Source of the DNA: Corallibacter vietnamensis
GTDB lineage: Bacteria > Bacteroidota > Bacteroidia > Flavobacteriales > Flavobacteriaceae
Length of the DNA: 64,000 nt
Direction: 5' to 3'
NCBI RefSeq assembly: GCF_039537875.1
Contig: NZ_BAABBI010000001.1
Location: forward strand, 868,001 to 932,000
In this document: positions 51,542 through 59,289 of the stretch, one piece after another
Numbering within the stretch: the first letter of the stretch is position 1
Layout: each line of letters opens with the position of its first letter
Notes under the pieces: generated by a model
The model's database searches: none
What the model was told of the DNA's origin: nothing
Seen by the model: only the letters and a program-made list of their open reading frames with translations
Position numbers and translations under genes: made by a program

Positions 51542-52186
51542 ATGGTAAGACTTTTAAGCTATTTGTATCCTATTACTAAAAAGATAAAATCTGATGTAAA
51601 TGGTGTTTTGGAAATAACCTGGTATAATGGGAAAAAACATTTAAACTCTAAAAATGCAAATTATTCCTACGGTTCATTACAGCGTATTTTAAAATTTGGT
51701 TTAGAGAAAATAGACCTTCATAAAGTACGTTCTGTTTTACTTTTAGGATTAGGAGGCGGAAGTGTTATAAAAACCCTTCATGAGGATTTTAACTTTGAAG
51801 GAGTTATTACGGCTGTTGATATTGACCCAGAAATTATTAAAATAGCAAAAGAAGAATTTGCGCTTCAAACCAACAACAAGTTACATATAATATGCGATGA
51901 CGCACTTAATTATGTAGCTCAAAATTCATCTACATATGATTTAATAATTGTTGATTTATTTATAGACACAGAAGTTCCAAAACAATTTTTAGAACATCAA
52001 TTCTGGCAAAATGTTATAAGACTTAAATCAGCAAAAGGTTGTTTGCTTTTTAATGCTTCATTAAAAACACATATAGAGCAAAATTTAGAAACTGTAATTA
52101 GTTATTTAAAAACGAAAGTCTATAAGGTTGATGTTTACGAAAAAGTGAATGATACTAACACCGTTGTAGTTGCAAATTCTATTTAG
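51542..52186 (+). CDS. Spermidine synthase-like methyltransferase-fold protein
   Basis: 214 residues from the ATG at 51542; the frame is open from 51491 but the promoter at 51529-51536 makes that start unlikely. The Rossmann motif LLLGLGGGSVIKTLH and the acidic VDIDPEIIKIA loop match spermidine synthase-like proteins. The polyamine-site signature is not obvious, so a general SAM-dependent role is equally possible. Flanked by short direct repeats. Confidence 0.8.
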   Translation: MVRLLSYLYPITKKIKSDVNGVLEITWYNGKKHLNSKNANYSYGSLQRILKFGLEKIDLHKVRSVLLLGLGGGSVIKTLHEDFNFEGVITAVDIDPEIIKIAKEEFALQTNNKLHIICDDALNYVAQNSSTYDLIIVDLFIDTEVPKQFLEHQFWQNVIRLKSAKGCLLFNASLKTHIEQNLETVISYLKTKVYKVDVYEKVNDTNTVVVANSI

Positions 52187-52236
52187 ATGTTTGTAAGTGA
52201 ATAATTTATATATTTATAAGACTTTATTTCTGTAGT

Positions 52237-52767
52237 ATGAAATTTAATATAGAAACCGAAAGACTTCTTTTAAGAGAAATGAGAGGCGAAGATCTGGAAG
52301 GGATGTTTGAGCTTGATTCCAATCCTAATGTTCATCGTTATTTAGGTAATAAACCTATCAAGAAAATTGCCGAAGCGCAGAAAGTAATAGAAGGAGTAAA
52401 GCAGCAGTATAAAGAGCGTGGTATAGGTAGATGGTCTGTTATCAACAAAGAAACAGATGAGTTTATGGGATGGTCTGGTATTAGATTAAATACAGAATAT
52501 AATATGAATGGTTTTACTAAATACTATGATGTAGGTTACAGACTAATTGAGCGTTTTTGGGGAAATGGATATGCTACCGAATCAGGTAAAGCTGCAGTGC
52601 AATATGCATTTCATACCATGAAACTACCAGCGCTTTATGCAACAACAGAAAAAAACAATAGAGCATCTCATAATGCGCTTTTAAAAATAGGATTGCATTA
52701 TGTAGAAGATTTTTATTTTGAAGAAGAAGCTATGGATTTACGTTGGTATAAAATTGAAAATAAATGA
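52237..52767 (+). CDS. GNAT-family N-acetyltransferase (RimJ/RimL type)
   Basis: 176 residues with the GNAT fold: ETERLLLREM, GYRLIERFWGNGYATESGKA (acetyl-CoA loop) and ASHNALLKIGLHYV. This subgroup acetylates N-termini or small amines; the substrate is unknown. It overlaps the Zn-ribbon gene by 4 bp, so the two are coupled. Confidence 0.88.
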   Translation: MKFNIETERLLLREMRGEDLEGMFELDSNPNVHRYLGNKPIKKIAEAQKVIEGVKQQYKERGIGRWSVINKETDEFMGWSGIRLNTEYNMNGFTKYYDVGYRLIERFWGNGYATESGKAAVQYAFHTMKLPALYATTEKNNRASHNALLKIGLHYVEDFYFEEEAMDLRWYKIENK

Positions 52768-53117
52768 TTCAAAAGCAGTGTCCAGAATGTGGTGAAAAAA
52801 TAGTAGGCAGAATTGATAAAAAATTCTGTAGTGATGCATGCCGTAATTCTTATAATAACCGAATAAACAAGGACAGCAAAAACTTAATTAGAAATACAAA
52901 TAATCGTCTGCGTAAAAATTACCGCATTTTAGAAGCTTTAAACCCTGATAAAAAAACTAAAACCTCACGAGCAAGACTCATTGAAAAAGGTTTTGATTTT
53001 AATTACATAACAAGCATTTATACCACAAAGGCCGGAACGGTTTATTATTTTGTTTATGACCAAGGTTATTTGCCTTTAGAAGGCGATTATTATGCACTAG
53101 TAAAGCGAGAAAGTTAA
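52764..53117 (+). CDS. Zn-ribbon DUF2116-like protein
   Basis: 117 residues. An N-terminal zinc ribbon (CPECGEKIVGRIDKKFCSDAC) is followed by a charged, helical region (RLRKNYRILEALNPDKK). The C-terminal beta-rich half (YYFVYDQGYLPL) is conserved in this family. It is coupled to the acetyltransferase gene by a 4-bp overlap. Function unknown; nucleic-acid binding is possible. Confidence 0.82.
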   Translation: MIQKQCPECGEKIVGRIDKKFCSDACRNSYNNRINKDSKNLIRNTNNRLRKNYRILEALNPDKKTKTSRARLIEKGFDFNYITSIYTTKAGTVYYFVYDQGYLPLEGDYYALVKRES

Positions 53118-53127
53118 TTTTATTACC

Positions 53128-53217
53128 TTAAAAAATCCACCATAGCAGTAAGGATGTAAGACTGTAAAACACCAATAAAAATAATTCTAATTTGTATTTA
53201 TAAAACAATTTAGACAT
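53128..53217 (-). CDS. Possible 29-residue membrane microprotein
   Basis: A minus-strand frame with ATG at 53217 and stop at 53128. It starts MSKLFYKYKLELFLLVF and ends in a Trp-rich hydrophobic stretch (SLLLWWIF), forming one membrane helix with a basic N-terminus. It lies in a 222-bp gap. Hydrophobic frames this short can arise by chance, so the call rests only on its clean layout. Confidence 0.3.
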   Translation of the reverse strand: MSKLFYKYKLELFLLVFYSLTSLLLWWIF

Positions 53218-53257
53218 AGTTAGTTTTTTTAAAAATTGAGGCTTTCTTTAATTTAAT

Positions 53258-53301
53258 ACTATTATGCAGCTCGATTTTATTGACCAAGACTGCATAATAG
53301 T
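53258..53301. repeat. Perfect 12-bp inverted repeat with 20-nt loop
   Basis: ACTATTATGCAG (53258-53269) and CTGCATAATAGT (53290-53301). It lies between the converging Zn-ribbon and LRR-protein genes. It may be a transcription terminator without a T-run or the remnant of a mobile element. Confidence 0.6.
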
Positions 53302-53339
53302 TGTTATAGCAAACACATAACCTTGTTGTAAAATAGTTT

Positions 53340-54734
53340 TTAGTGAATAAAAACCTTCTTAACAAGCGTTCCTTGATTGAAATCTAATTTTAGGATGTAA
53401 ACACCTTTTGACATTGTACTCGTTGAAATTTCGCTACTTGTACCAGTATGTGTTTTTGCTCCAGTAATAGTATATAGTGTATAACTATTCAACTGTAGGT
53501 TATTGGTTGATGTTATAGTTAAGCTTTCAGGGTTTGTTATGATTTTTACAGTATTTTGAAGTTGAGACTCATCCACACTTAAAGCGTCTTCGGTTACTGA
53601 ATTAAACCCAGTCCATAAGGCTCCTGCATCAGTCGCATACGCTCCCATAGTGCCAGGAGGTATGTGTAAGTGCATATTGCCACGATATACGTAATTCCCA
53701 AAAGTATCCGAACTACCACCAGTAACCACAGTTGGAGGTGTTGTTGCTAACGATGTAACACTTGTTAAATTTGGGTTATATCCAAAAGCAATTGAACCTA
53801 TATTAGTAACGCTAGCAGGAATAGTAATTGATGATAAATTATTGCCCGTAAATGCCGTAACTCCAATTGAAGATACACTATTTCCAAGAGTTAGGTTTGT
53901 TGCATTATTATTAGCAAAAGCACTGGTTCCTATGCCAGTAACATTATCTGGTATAATGATGTTAGCTATTTGATTGTTAGAAAAAGCATTAGAGCCAATA
54001 CTTGTTACATTATCTGGTATTACAACGTTTGATAATTGGTTGTCTCTAAAAGCTTGATTTGGTATGCTCGTGATATTAGAGGAAATGGTAACGCTTTGTA
54101 ATTGATTTACAGAAAAGCAATTTGTGCCAATTGAAGTCACATTATCTGGTATTACAACATTTGTTATCGCATTATTTAAAAATGCTTGATCTCCTATATC
54201 TGTAACTCCTGTTCCAATAGTAACACTTTGCAATTGGTTATTAGTAAAAGCATTAAAATTTATACTAGTAATATTATCTGGAATGACAAGATTTGTTATT
54301 TGATTATTACCAAAAGTACTATTGGCTATTTCAGTAATTCCCGTTGGAATAGTAATACTAGTTAGCTGATTATTGAAAAATGATGTAGCCCCTAAGAACG
54401 TAATATTGTCTGATAAATTTAAGGTAGAAATAGCATTATTCCTAAAGGCATTTGGGTAAATACTTGTAATGTTATTGGACATAGAAACACTCGTCAATCC
54501 TTTACTTTCAAAAGCATTAGAACCTATAATCGTAACACTATACGCTGTACCATTATAGTCAACAGTAGCAGGTATATTAACTACAGTACCTCCGGTTGCA
54601 TCATAATCTGATATCACAACCGAAGTTGAATTATTTATAATTTGATAAGTAAAATAATTATCAACAAAAGTCTGCGAATACCCAATCACAGCTATACAAA
54701 AAGCGATTAATGCAAGTAGATTTTTTTTACTCAT
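53340..54734 (-). CDS. Secreted BspA-like leucine-rich-repeat protein with T9SS sorting domain
   Basis: 464 residues from the ATG at 54734 (MSKKNLLALIAF); a longer open frame begins at 54782. After the signal peptide come about 10-11 LRR_5 repeats of 23 residues (pattern SVTIGTGVTDIGDQAFLNN). The C-terminus is a type A type-IX sorting domain ending VKKVFIH. It is therefore exported across the outer membrane by the T9SS and anchored or released at the surface; BspA proteins often mediate adhesion. The repeats are near-identical at DNA level. Confidence 0.92.
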   Translation of the reverse strand: MSKKNLLALIAFCIAVIGYSQTFVDNYFTYQIINNSTSVVISDYDATGGTVVNIPATVDYNGTAYSVTIIGSNAFESKGLTSVSMSNNITSIYPNAFRNNAISTLNLSDNITFLGATSFFNNQLTSITIPTGITEIANSTFGNNQITNLVIPDNITSINFNAFTNNQLQSVTIGTGVTDIGDQAFLNNAITNVVIPDNVTSIGTNCFSVNQLQSVTISSNITSIPNQAFRDNQLSNVVIPDNVTSIGSNAFSNNQIANIIIPDNVTGIGTSAFANNNATNLTLGNSVSSIGVTAFTGNNLSSITIPASVTNIGSIAFGYNPNLTSVTSLATTPPTVVTGGSSDTFGNYVYRGNMHLHIPPGTMGAYATDAGALWTGFNSVTEDALSVDESQLQNTVKIITNPESLTITSTNNLQLNSYTLYTITGAKTHTGTSSEISTSTMSKGVYILKLDFNQGTLVKKVFIH

Positions 54735-54826
54735 GTAACATCTATTGCTTAAGTGTTTGTGAAAACGTGTAAAGTTTTTCATAATATTAAAGATTTAAGG
54801 TTATTGATTTAAAATTGTTTTAATGT

Positions 54827-55417
54827 TTAGTAATCTATTTTAATTAGGTTGCCATCTAAAGTGTAGAAAAAGCTAAAAGTGGTTCCGCCATGTTCAGGCT
54901 CTAAAGTCACCAAGTATTCTGCTTTAGATATGTCTCCGTTTTTTGGAAACTTTATTGACGCGATACTCAATTTTGGATTTTTAAGGTTTTTACTTTTCTT
55001 TAATTTTAGTTTGGATGTTTCTACCAAACCGCCCAATTTTGTTAGGTTTATATTGTTATTCAGTTGGTACATGTAATCGGTAGCTTTAGTGCCTTGAGGT
55101 ACTTCAATTGCTATATCAGAATTTTGCTGCCAATCATTTTTTACCATATTCCATTCTTCCATTTTTAATGATTCTGGGTTTTCAGCAACAATAACATTTA
55201 AGCTATTGCCTATAGTTGAGTTATGAACAACACTTAAATTAGTATAGTAAGCATCTTCACCAAACTTGCTTTTAAGGTGTTGTTCTAAAACACTAAAACC
55301 TTTAGCAGTAGTAGGTTGTTGACTTAAATTATCTCTACATGAATAAAAAAGAAGAGATAAAATAAAAACTAAAGCTATGTGCTTTTGTTTGTTTGATTTA
55401 GAGGTGTTTATAGACAT
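54827..55417 (-). CDS. Lipoprotein of unknown function
   Basis: 196 residues with a lipobox (FILSLLFYSC) after a charged N-terminus. The body has a mixed alpha/beta look (VVHNSTIGNSLNVIVAE) and no domain I recognise. It lies on the same strand as the LRR gene, about 90 bp upstream of it, so they may be co-transcribed. Confidence 0.75.
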   Translation of the reverse strand: MSINTSKSNKQKHIALVFILSLLFYSCRDNLSQQPTTAKGFSVLEQHLKSKFGEDAYYTNLSVVHNSTIGNSLNVIVAENPESLKMEEWNMVKNDWQQNSDIAIEVPQGTKATDYMYQLNNNINLTKLGGLVETSKLKLKKSKNLKNPKLSIASIKFPKNGDISKAEYLVTLEPEHGGTTFSFFYTLDGNLIKIDY

Positions 55418-55551
55418 ACTTTTATCTGTTGCTTATGATAAATGTATGCTACGGTTATTACGTGTGAAATAGCAAATAGATATATATGGGCTATAAATCC
55501 ATAAGCGTTGCACTAGAAACTATATTTGAAAAGTGAATTGAGCTAGGTTTT

Positions 55552-56283
55552 CTAGTTTTTGTTTAAAAAAGAAGAGACAAACGCATCTTTTTTTCTTGAA
55601 GAAACAGGTATTTTTTTCCCGTTTTTTAAGTAAATAGTCCCCGATTTATCATACTTGTCAATAAATTTTAAATTGACCATATATGATTGATGAGGTCGTG
55701 TGAAATTTGCAGCATTGAGTTGATCTTCAAATGTTTTTAGCGTTTTAGAAACCACATGTTTTTTGCCATTACTACAATAAAATGACGTATAACCTTTGTC
55801 AGACTCACAATACATAAGTTCGTTAAGATCTATAACCTGAAAGCTATCATGAAGTGATAAAATGAGTTTAGAATCTTCATTGTTCCAAACTGATTTTACT
55901 GTTTTTATTTGTTGCTTTTGTTCAGTAACTGTCAAGGCAGCTACTTTTTGTAAGGCTATCTCTAGATCAGTTATATCAACAGGTTTTAGAATGTAATCTA
56001 CAGCACCAATTTTTAGTGCTTGTAAGGCATATTCTTCATAAGCAGTAATAAAAATGATTTTAAAGTTTAGATGCTCAGTCTGATCTAGAAAATCAAAGGC
56101 ATTACCATCAGTAAGATTTATATCTAAAAAAATCAAATCTGGTTTACAAGCATTTGCAACTACAACGGCATCTTTAACAGATTCACATTCGCCAATAATA
56201 GTAACATCTGTATCAATAAGCTGTAGCAAATTTAATAAGCCTTTTCTTATGTATGCTTTGTCTTCAACGAGTAACGTTTTCAT
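55552..56283 (-). CDS. LytTR-family response regulator
   Basis: 243 residues. Receiver domain at 1-115 with the phospho-accepting Asp54 (LIFLDINLTDG) and acidic pocket (VEDKAY); C-terminal LytTR DNA-binding domain from about 140 (ARPHQSYMV-like TRPHQSYMVNLKFI). It overlaps the kinase gene by 4 bp, so it is the partner of that TPR kinase. The gene order (LRR protein, lipoprotein, then this pair on the same strand) makes those genes candidates for its targets. Confidence 0.93.
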   Translation of the reverse strand: MKTLLVEDKAYIRKGLLNLLQLIDTDVTIIGECESVKDAVVVANACKPDLIFLDINLTDGNAFDFLDQTEHLNFKIIFITAYEEYALQALKIGAVDYILKPVDITDLEIALQKVAALTVTEQKQQIKTVKSVWNNEDSKLILSLHDSFQVIDLNELMYCESDKGYTSFYCSNGKKHVVSKTLKTFEDQLNAANFTRPHQSYMVNLKFIDKYDKSGTIYLKNGKKIPVSSRKKDAFVSSFLNKN

Positions 56284-58475
56284 GATATAGGAATGATTTT
56301 ATGAGGTATTACTAAAGTGACCAAAGTGCCTTGTTCATTATACTTTTTTCTGTCTTCAATAGTTACGGATCCTTCCATATTATAATCTTTAGAAAGTACA
56401 GCAAGGCGTTCAGCAGTAATGGTTGTGGCTAGAGAGCTTTTGTTTTTATTATTGCTTTTTATAATAGAACAATCAATGCCAATGCCGTTATCAGCAATAG
56501 TGCAAATTAATTTTTTGTCATTGTAAGTAAGTTTTATGTCTATTTGCTTATCGTCTGTTTTGTTTTTAAATGCGTGTTCAATAGCATTTTCTACAAAGGG
56601 TTGAATAAGCATAGGAGGAATTTCAAACAACGAGACATTTATTGTATCATCAACTAAAACGGTATGCTTAAAAGCATCATTTTCTAAATTTTGCAGTGTT
56701 AGGTAGTTTTGAATTGCTAAAAGCTCTTGTGAGAGTAAAACCATTTTATCTCTGGAGTTCTCTAGTGTAATACGTAATAGCTTTGAAAATTTAGACAAAT
56801 AAAATATTGATTTTTTATCTTCTTTATTTAATATCATGCCTTGTAACACAGAGAGTGAATTAAAAATGAAATGCGGTGTCATTTGAGAGCGCAATAACTT
56901 CTGCTCAATGACAATGTTTTGTGTTTTTGCTTTTTCATTTCTCAATTTTAATGAAAAAATAATACCTCCTAAAACAATAGCAGTCATTAAAAATGCAATA
57001 ACACCTATAAATAAATTGCGTTGTGTTTTCTCTAAATGTTGAGAAGTAGCCATTACTGTTTTTGTAAGCTTTAACTCTCTAATACTTGCAGAATCTAGCG
57101 CTTGTTTGTATTTATACTCATACTCTAATTGTGTGATTTTCTCTATGCTTTCTTCATTGAAAAGGCTGTCATTTATAGTTTTAAATTGCTGATGATTTAA
57201 TAAGGCGGCTTTAAAGTCTCCTTTTTTTTCGTAAACATTAGCCAGAATGTAATAAGCGTTTTTTTGATGTAATAAAAGTTCTTGTTCTTCTGATAGTTGC
57301 CCTAATTTTTCTGCATTAGATAAAGCGAGATCGTATTTTTTCATGAGATAGTAGGCTTCAGCCATACCGTGATAAGAATCTGCTAAATTGTATGAATTGT
57401 TATTGTTTAAAGTTATTGTATTTGCTTCTTTAAAATAACTTAAAGCTTGTGTGTATTTGTCAATTTCTAAATGAATAAAGCCAAGCCCATTAAGAGCCGT
57501 AGCTAAATTTACATTGTCATTAATTTCTTTACTTAAAGCGATAGATTCATTGTAATAAGTAATGGCTTTATCAAATTCGTTTTTATCATAGTAAATGCCT
57601 GCAATATTATTTTTTAAAGCTGTTACGTTTTTAACATTGAATTTGGCCTTGTCAATTTCTAGTGCTTTGTTGTAAAAATGTAGCGCTTTATTATTAAGAC
57701 CTTGAAAACGGTAAACATTTCCTATGTTATTTAATGATTGAAATATTCCTATAGAATCTTTAGCGCTTTTAGCAATTTCTAAAGAATTATTATGGTACTC
57801 TAAAGCTACAGGATAATTGCCTTGACTGTAATAGATATTGGCTATAGAGTTTAAAGAGTTAAGTATTCCTAAAGAGTCCTTTGTTTCTCTATTAACCTTT
57901 AAGGCTTTTTTAAAATTGATTAATGCATCCTTGTAATTTCCTGTGTTAGCTTGAATGTTTCCAATATTATATAAATATTTATGGACGGTTTCGTCATTAT
58001 CAATTTGTTTGGCAAGCTCTAGGGCCTTTTTGTAATACGTTATAGCAAGATCAAAATTTCCTCTATAAGCATTTAATACACCCAACCCATTGTTGCATTT
58101 CTTTAAGCCGTTTTTATCATCAATAGATGTATATAGTTGTACAGACTTTTCATAGTTTTCTATCGCTACTTCAAAATTGGCTTGTTCTGTATACACAACA
58201 CCTTTTATGTAATAACTGTGCGCTAAAAACTTTACAATTTGTAATTCTTCAGCTAAAGACAAAGCCTCATCTATATATTTTATAGCTTGAGGTGGATTGT
58301 TTCTATAATTATAAAACGCCAAGTAATTGAGTGTATTGACACGAATGGTATCTTTTTTTTGATGTGTTTTTAAAACGTTTTCTAAACTGTCTATAGCTGT
58401 TTTTTGAGAAAACGTAGTTTGTAATGCTGTAAAAAAACAGATTAAAAAAAATAAGGTTAAGTTAATGCTCTTCAT
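56280..58475 (-). CDS. TPR-containing LytS-type sensor histidine kinase
   Basis: 731 residues. Signal peptide, then about 8-9 tetratricopeptide repeats (residues 40-430, pattern ALEYHNNSLEIAK), a coiled stretch, one membrane helix (about 485-510: NLFIGVIAFLMTAIVLGGIIF), then a His_kinase domain with the phospho-His in RSQMTPHFIFNSLS and an ATPase domain (NAIEHAFKNK, then DNGIGID). Such kinases sense a periplasmic signal through the TPR part. It overlaps the response regulator gene by 4 bp. Confidence 0.93.
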   Translation of the reverse strand: MKSINLTLFFLICFFTALQTTFSQKTAIDSLENVLKTHQKKDTIRVNTLNYLAFYNYRNNPPQAIKYIDEALSLAEELQIVKFLAHSYYIKGVVYTEQANFEVAIENYEKSVQLYTSIDDKNGLKKCNNGLGVLNAYRGNFDLAITYYKKALELAKQIDNDETVHKYLYNIGNIQANTGNYKDALINFKKALKVNRETKDSLGILNSLNSIANIYYSQGNYPVALEYHNNSLEIAKSAKDSIGIFQSLNNIGNVYRFQGLNNKALHFYNKALEIDKAKFNVKNVTALKNNIAGIYYDKNEFDKAITYYNESIALSKEINDNVNLATALNGLGFIHLEIDKYTQALSYFKEANTITLNNNNSYNLADSYHGMAEAYYLMKKYDLALSNAEKLGQLSEEQELLLHQKNAYYILANVYEKKGDFKAALLNHQQFKTINDSLFNEESIEKITQLEYEYKYKQALDSASIRELKLTKTVMATSQHLEKTQRNLFIGVIAFLMTAIVLGGIIFSLKLRNEKAKTQNIVIEQKLLRSQMTPHFIFNSLSVLQGMILNKEDKKSIFYLSKFSKLLRITLENSRDKMVLLSQELLAIQNYLTLQNLENDAFKHTVLVDDTINVSLFEIPPMLIQPFVENAIEHAFKNKTDDKQIDIKLTYNDKKLICTIADNGIGIDCSIIKSNNKNKSSLATTITAERLAVLSKDYNMEGSVTIEDRKKYNEQGTLVTLVIPHKIIPIS

Positions 58476-58696
58476 GAACCTGTAAAATGGGTTGTTTTAT
58501 GATGATGTGTTATCAGATAAGGCGAATAGCAATATTTAAAACATATCAATGGTTTTAAATATAAACATAAAAAAGTTAAAATAGGGGTTTTAATAATAAC
58601 ACTAAATAGGTATTATATAAATGACAGCTTTCATTAAATATGTGCTTGGTTTCATTACATATTTGCTTCATTTAAACAAAAAAGCATTTTTGTGTT

Positions 58697-59164
58697 TTAT
58701 TTCCAATTATGCCCTTTAAGTTTTAGGGCAGCTTTAAGAATATCTTTTTGGCTTATTTGTCCTACAAGTTTACCATTTTCAACTATAGGAAAACGACGTA
58801 TTTTAGAATCTAAGAATTTTTTGGCAGCATCAAACACATTCATATTGCCATCTATAGTTTCTACATTTTTAATCATGCGTTTTTCTACATTATCTTGTTC
58901 CATAGGCATGTTGTAATAACGGCTATCACTTATTTGTTTTAAGCAATCCCCTTCAGAAATAATACCAACAAGCTCGTTTTTGTCATTTACAACAGGTCCA
59001 CCAGAAATTTTATTGGTTATCAAAGATTCAATAACCTCTTCAACAGACTGTTCTGGCTTAAACGTAATTAAGTCTCGAGTCATATAATCACTTACCTTAA
59101 AAGGTTCATCTACAATAGAATTTTGCTGTTGCTTTCTAGCACCTTGAAAACTTTTTATACCCAT
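58697..59164 (-). CDS. CBS-domain pair protein
   Basis: 155 residues with two CBS domains (about 25-85 and 90-150; DYMTRDLITFKPEQSVEEVI, then IVENGKLVGQISQKDIL). They bind adenosine nucleotides and often regulate partner enzymes. No catalytic domain is attached and no partner is adjacent. It is transcribed divergently from the M28 peptidase gene. Confidence 0.9.
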   Translation of the reverse strand: MGIKSFQGARKQQQNSIVDEPFKVSDYMTRDLITFKPEQSVEEVIESLITNKISGGPVVNDKNELVGIISEGDCLKQISDSRYYNMPMEQDNVEKRMIKNVETIDGNMNVFDAAKKFLDSKIRRFPIVENGKLVGQISQKDILKAALKLKGHNWK

Positions 59165-59289
59165 GATACGTGTTTTTAGTGTTTCTAATATACACTTTTT
59201 TAATGAGTTATCCTAAAGTGATTGTTGTGGTATGAACTTGCTTTATAAATATGTATTTTTATAACTGCTAACCAATATGCTCATACATT

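Noticed and set aside
53700..54560. Regular short DNA repeats with variable spacers, superficially CRISPR-like
   Set aside because: They are in frame with the secreted LRR protein at a 69-base (23-residue) period and encode leucine-rich repeats; no cas genes are present.
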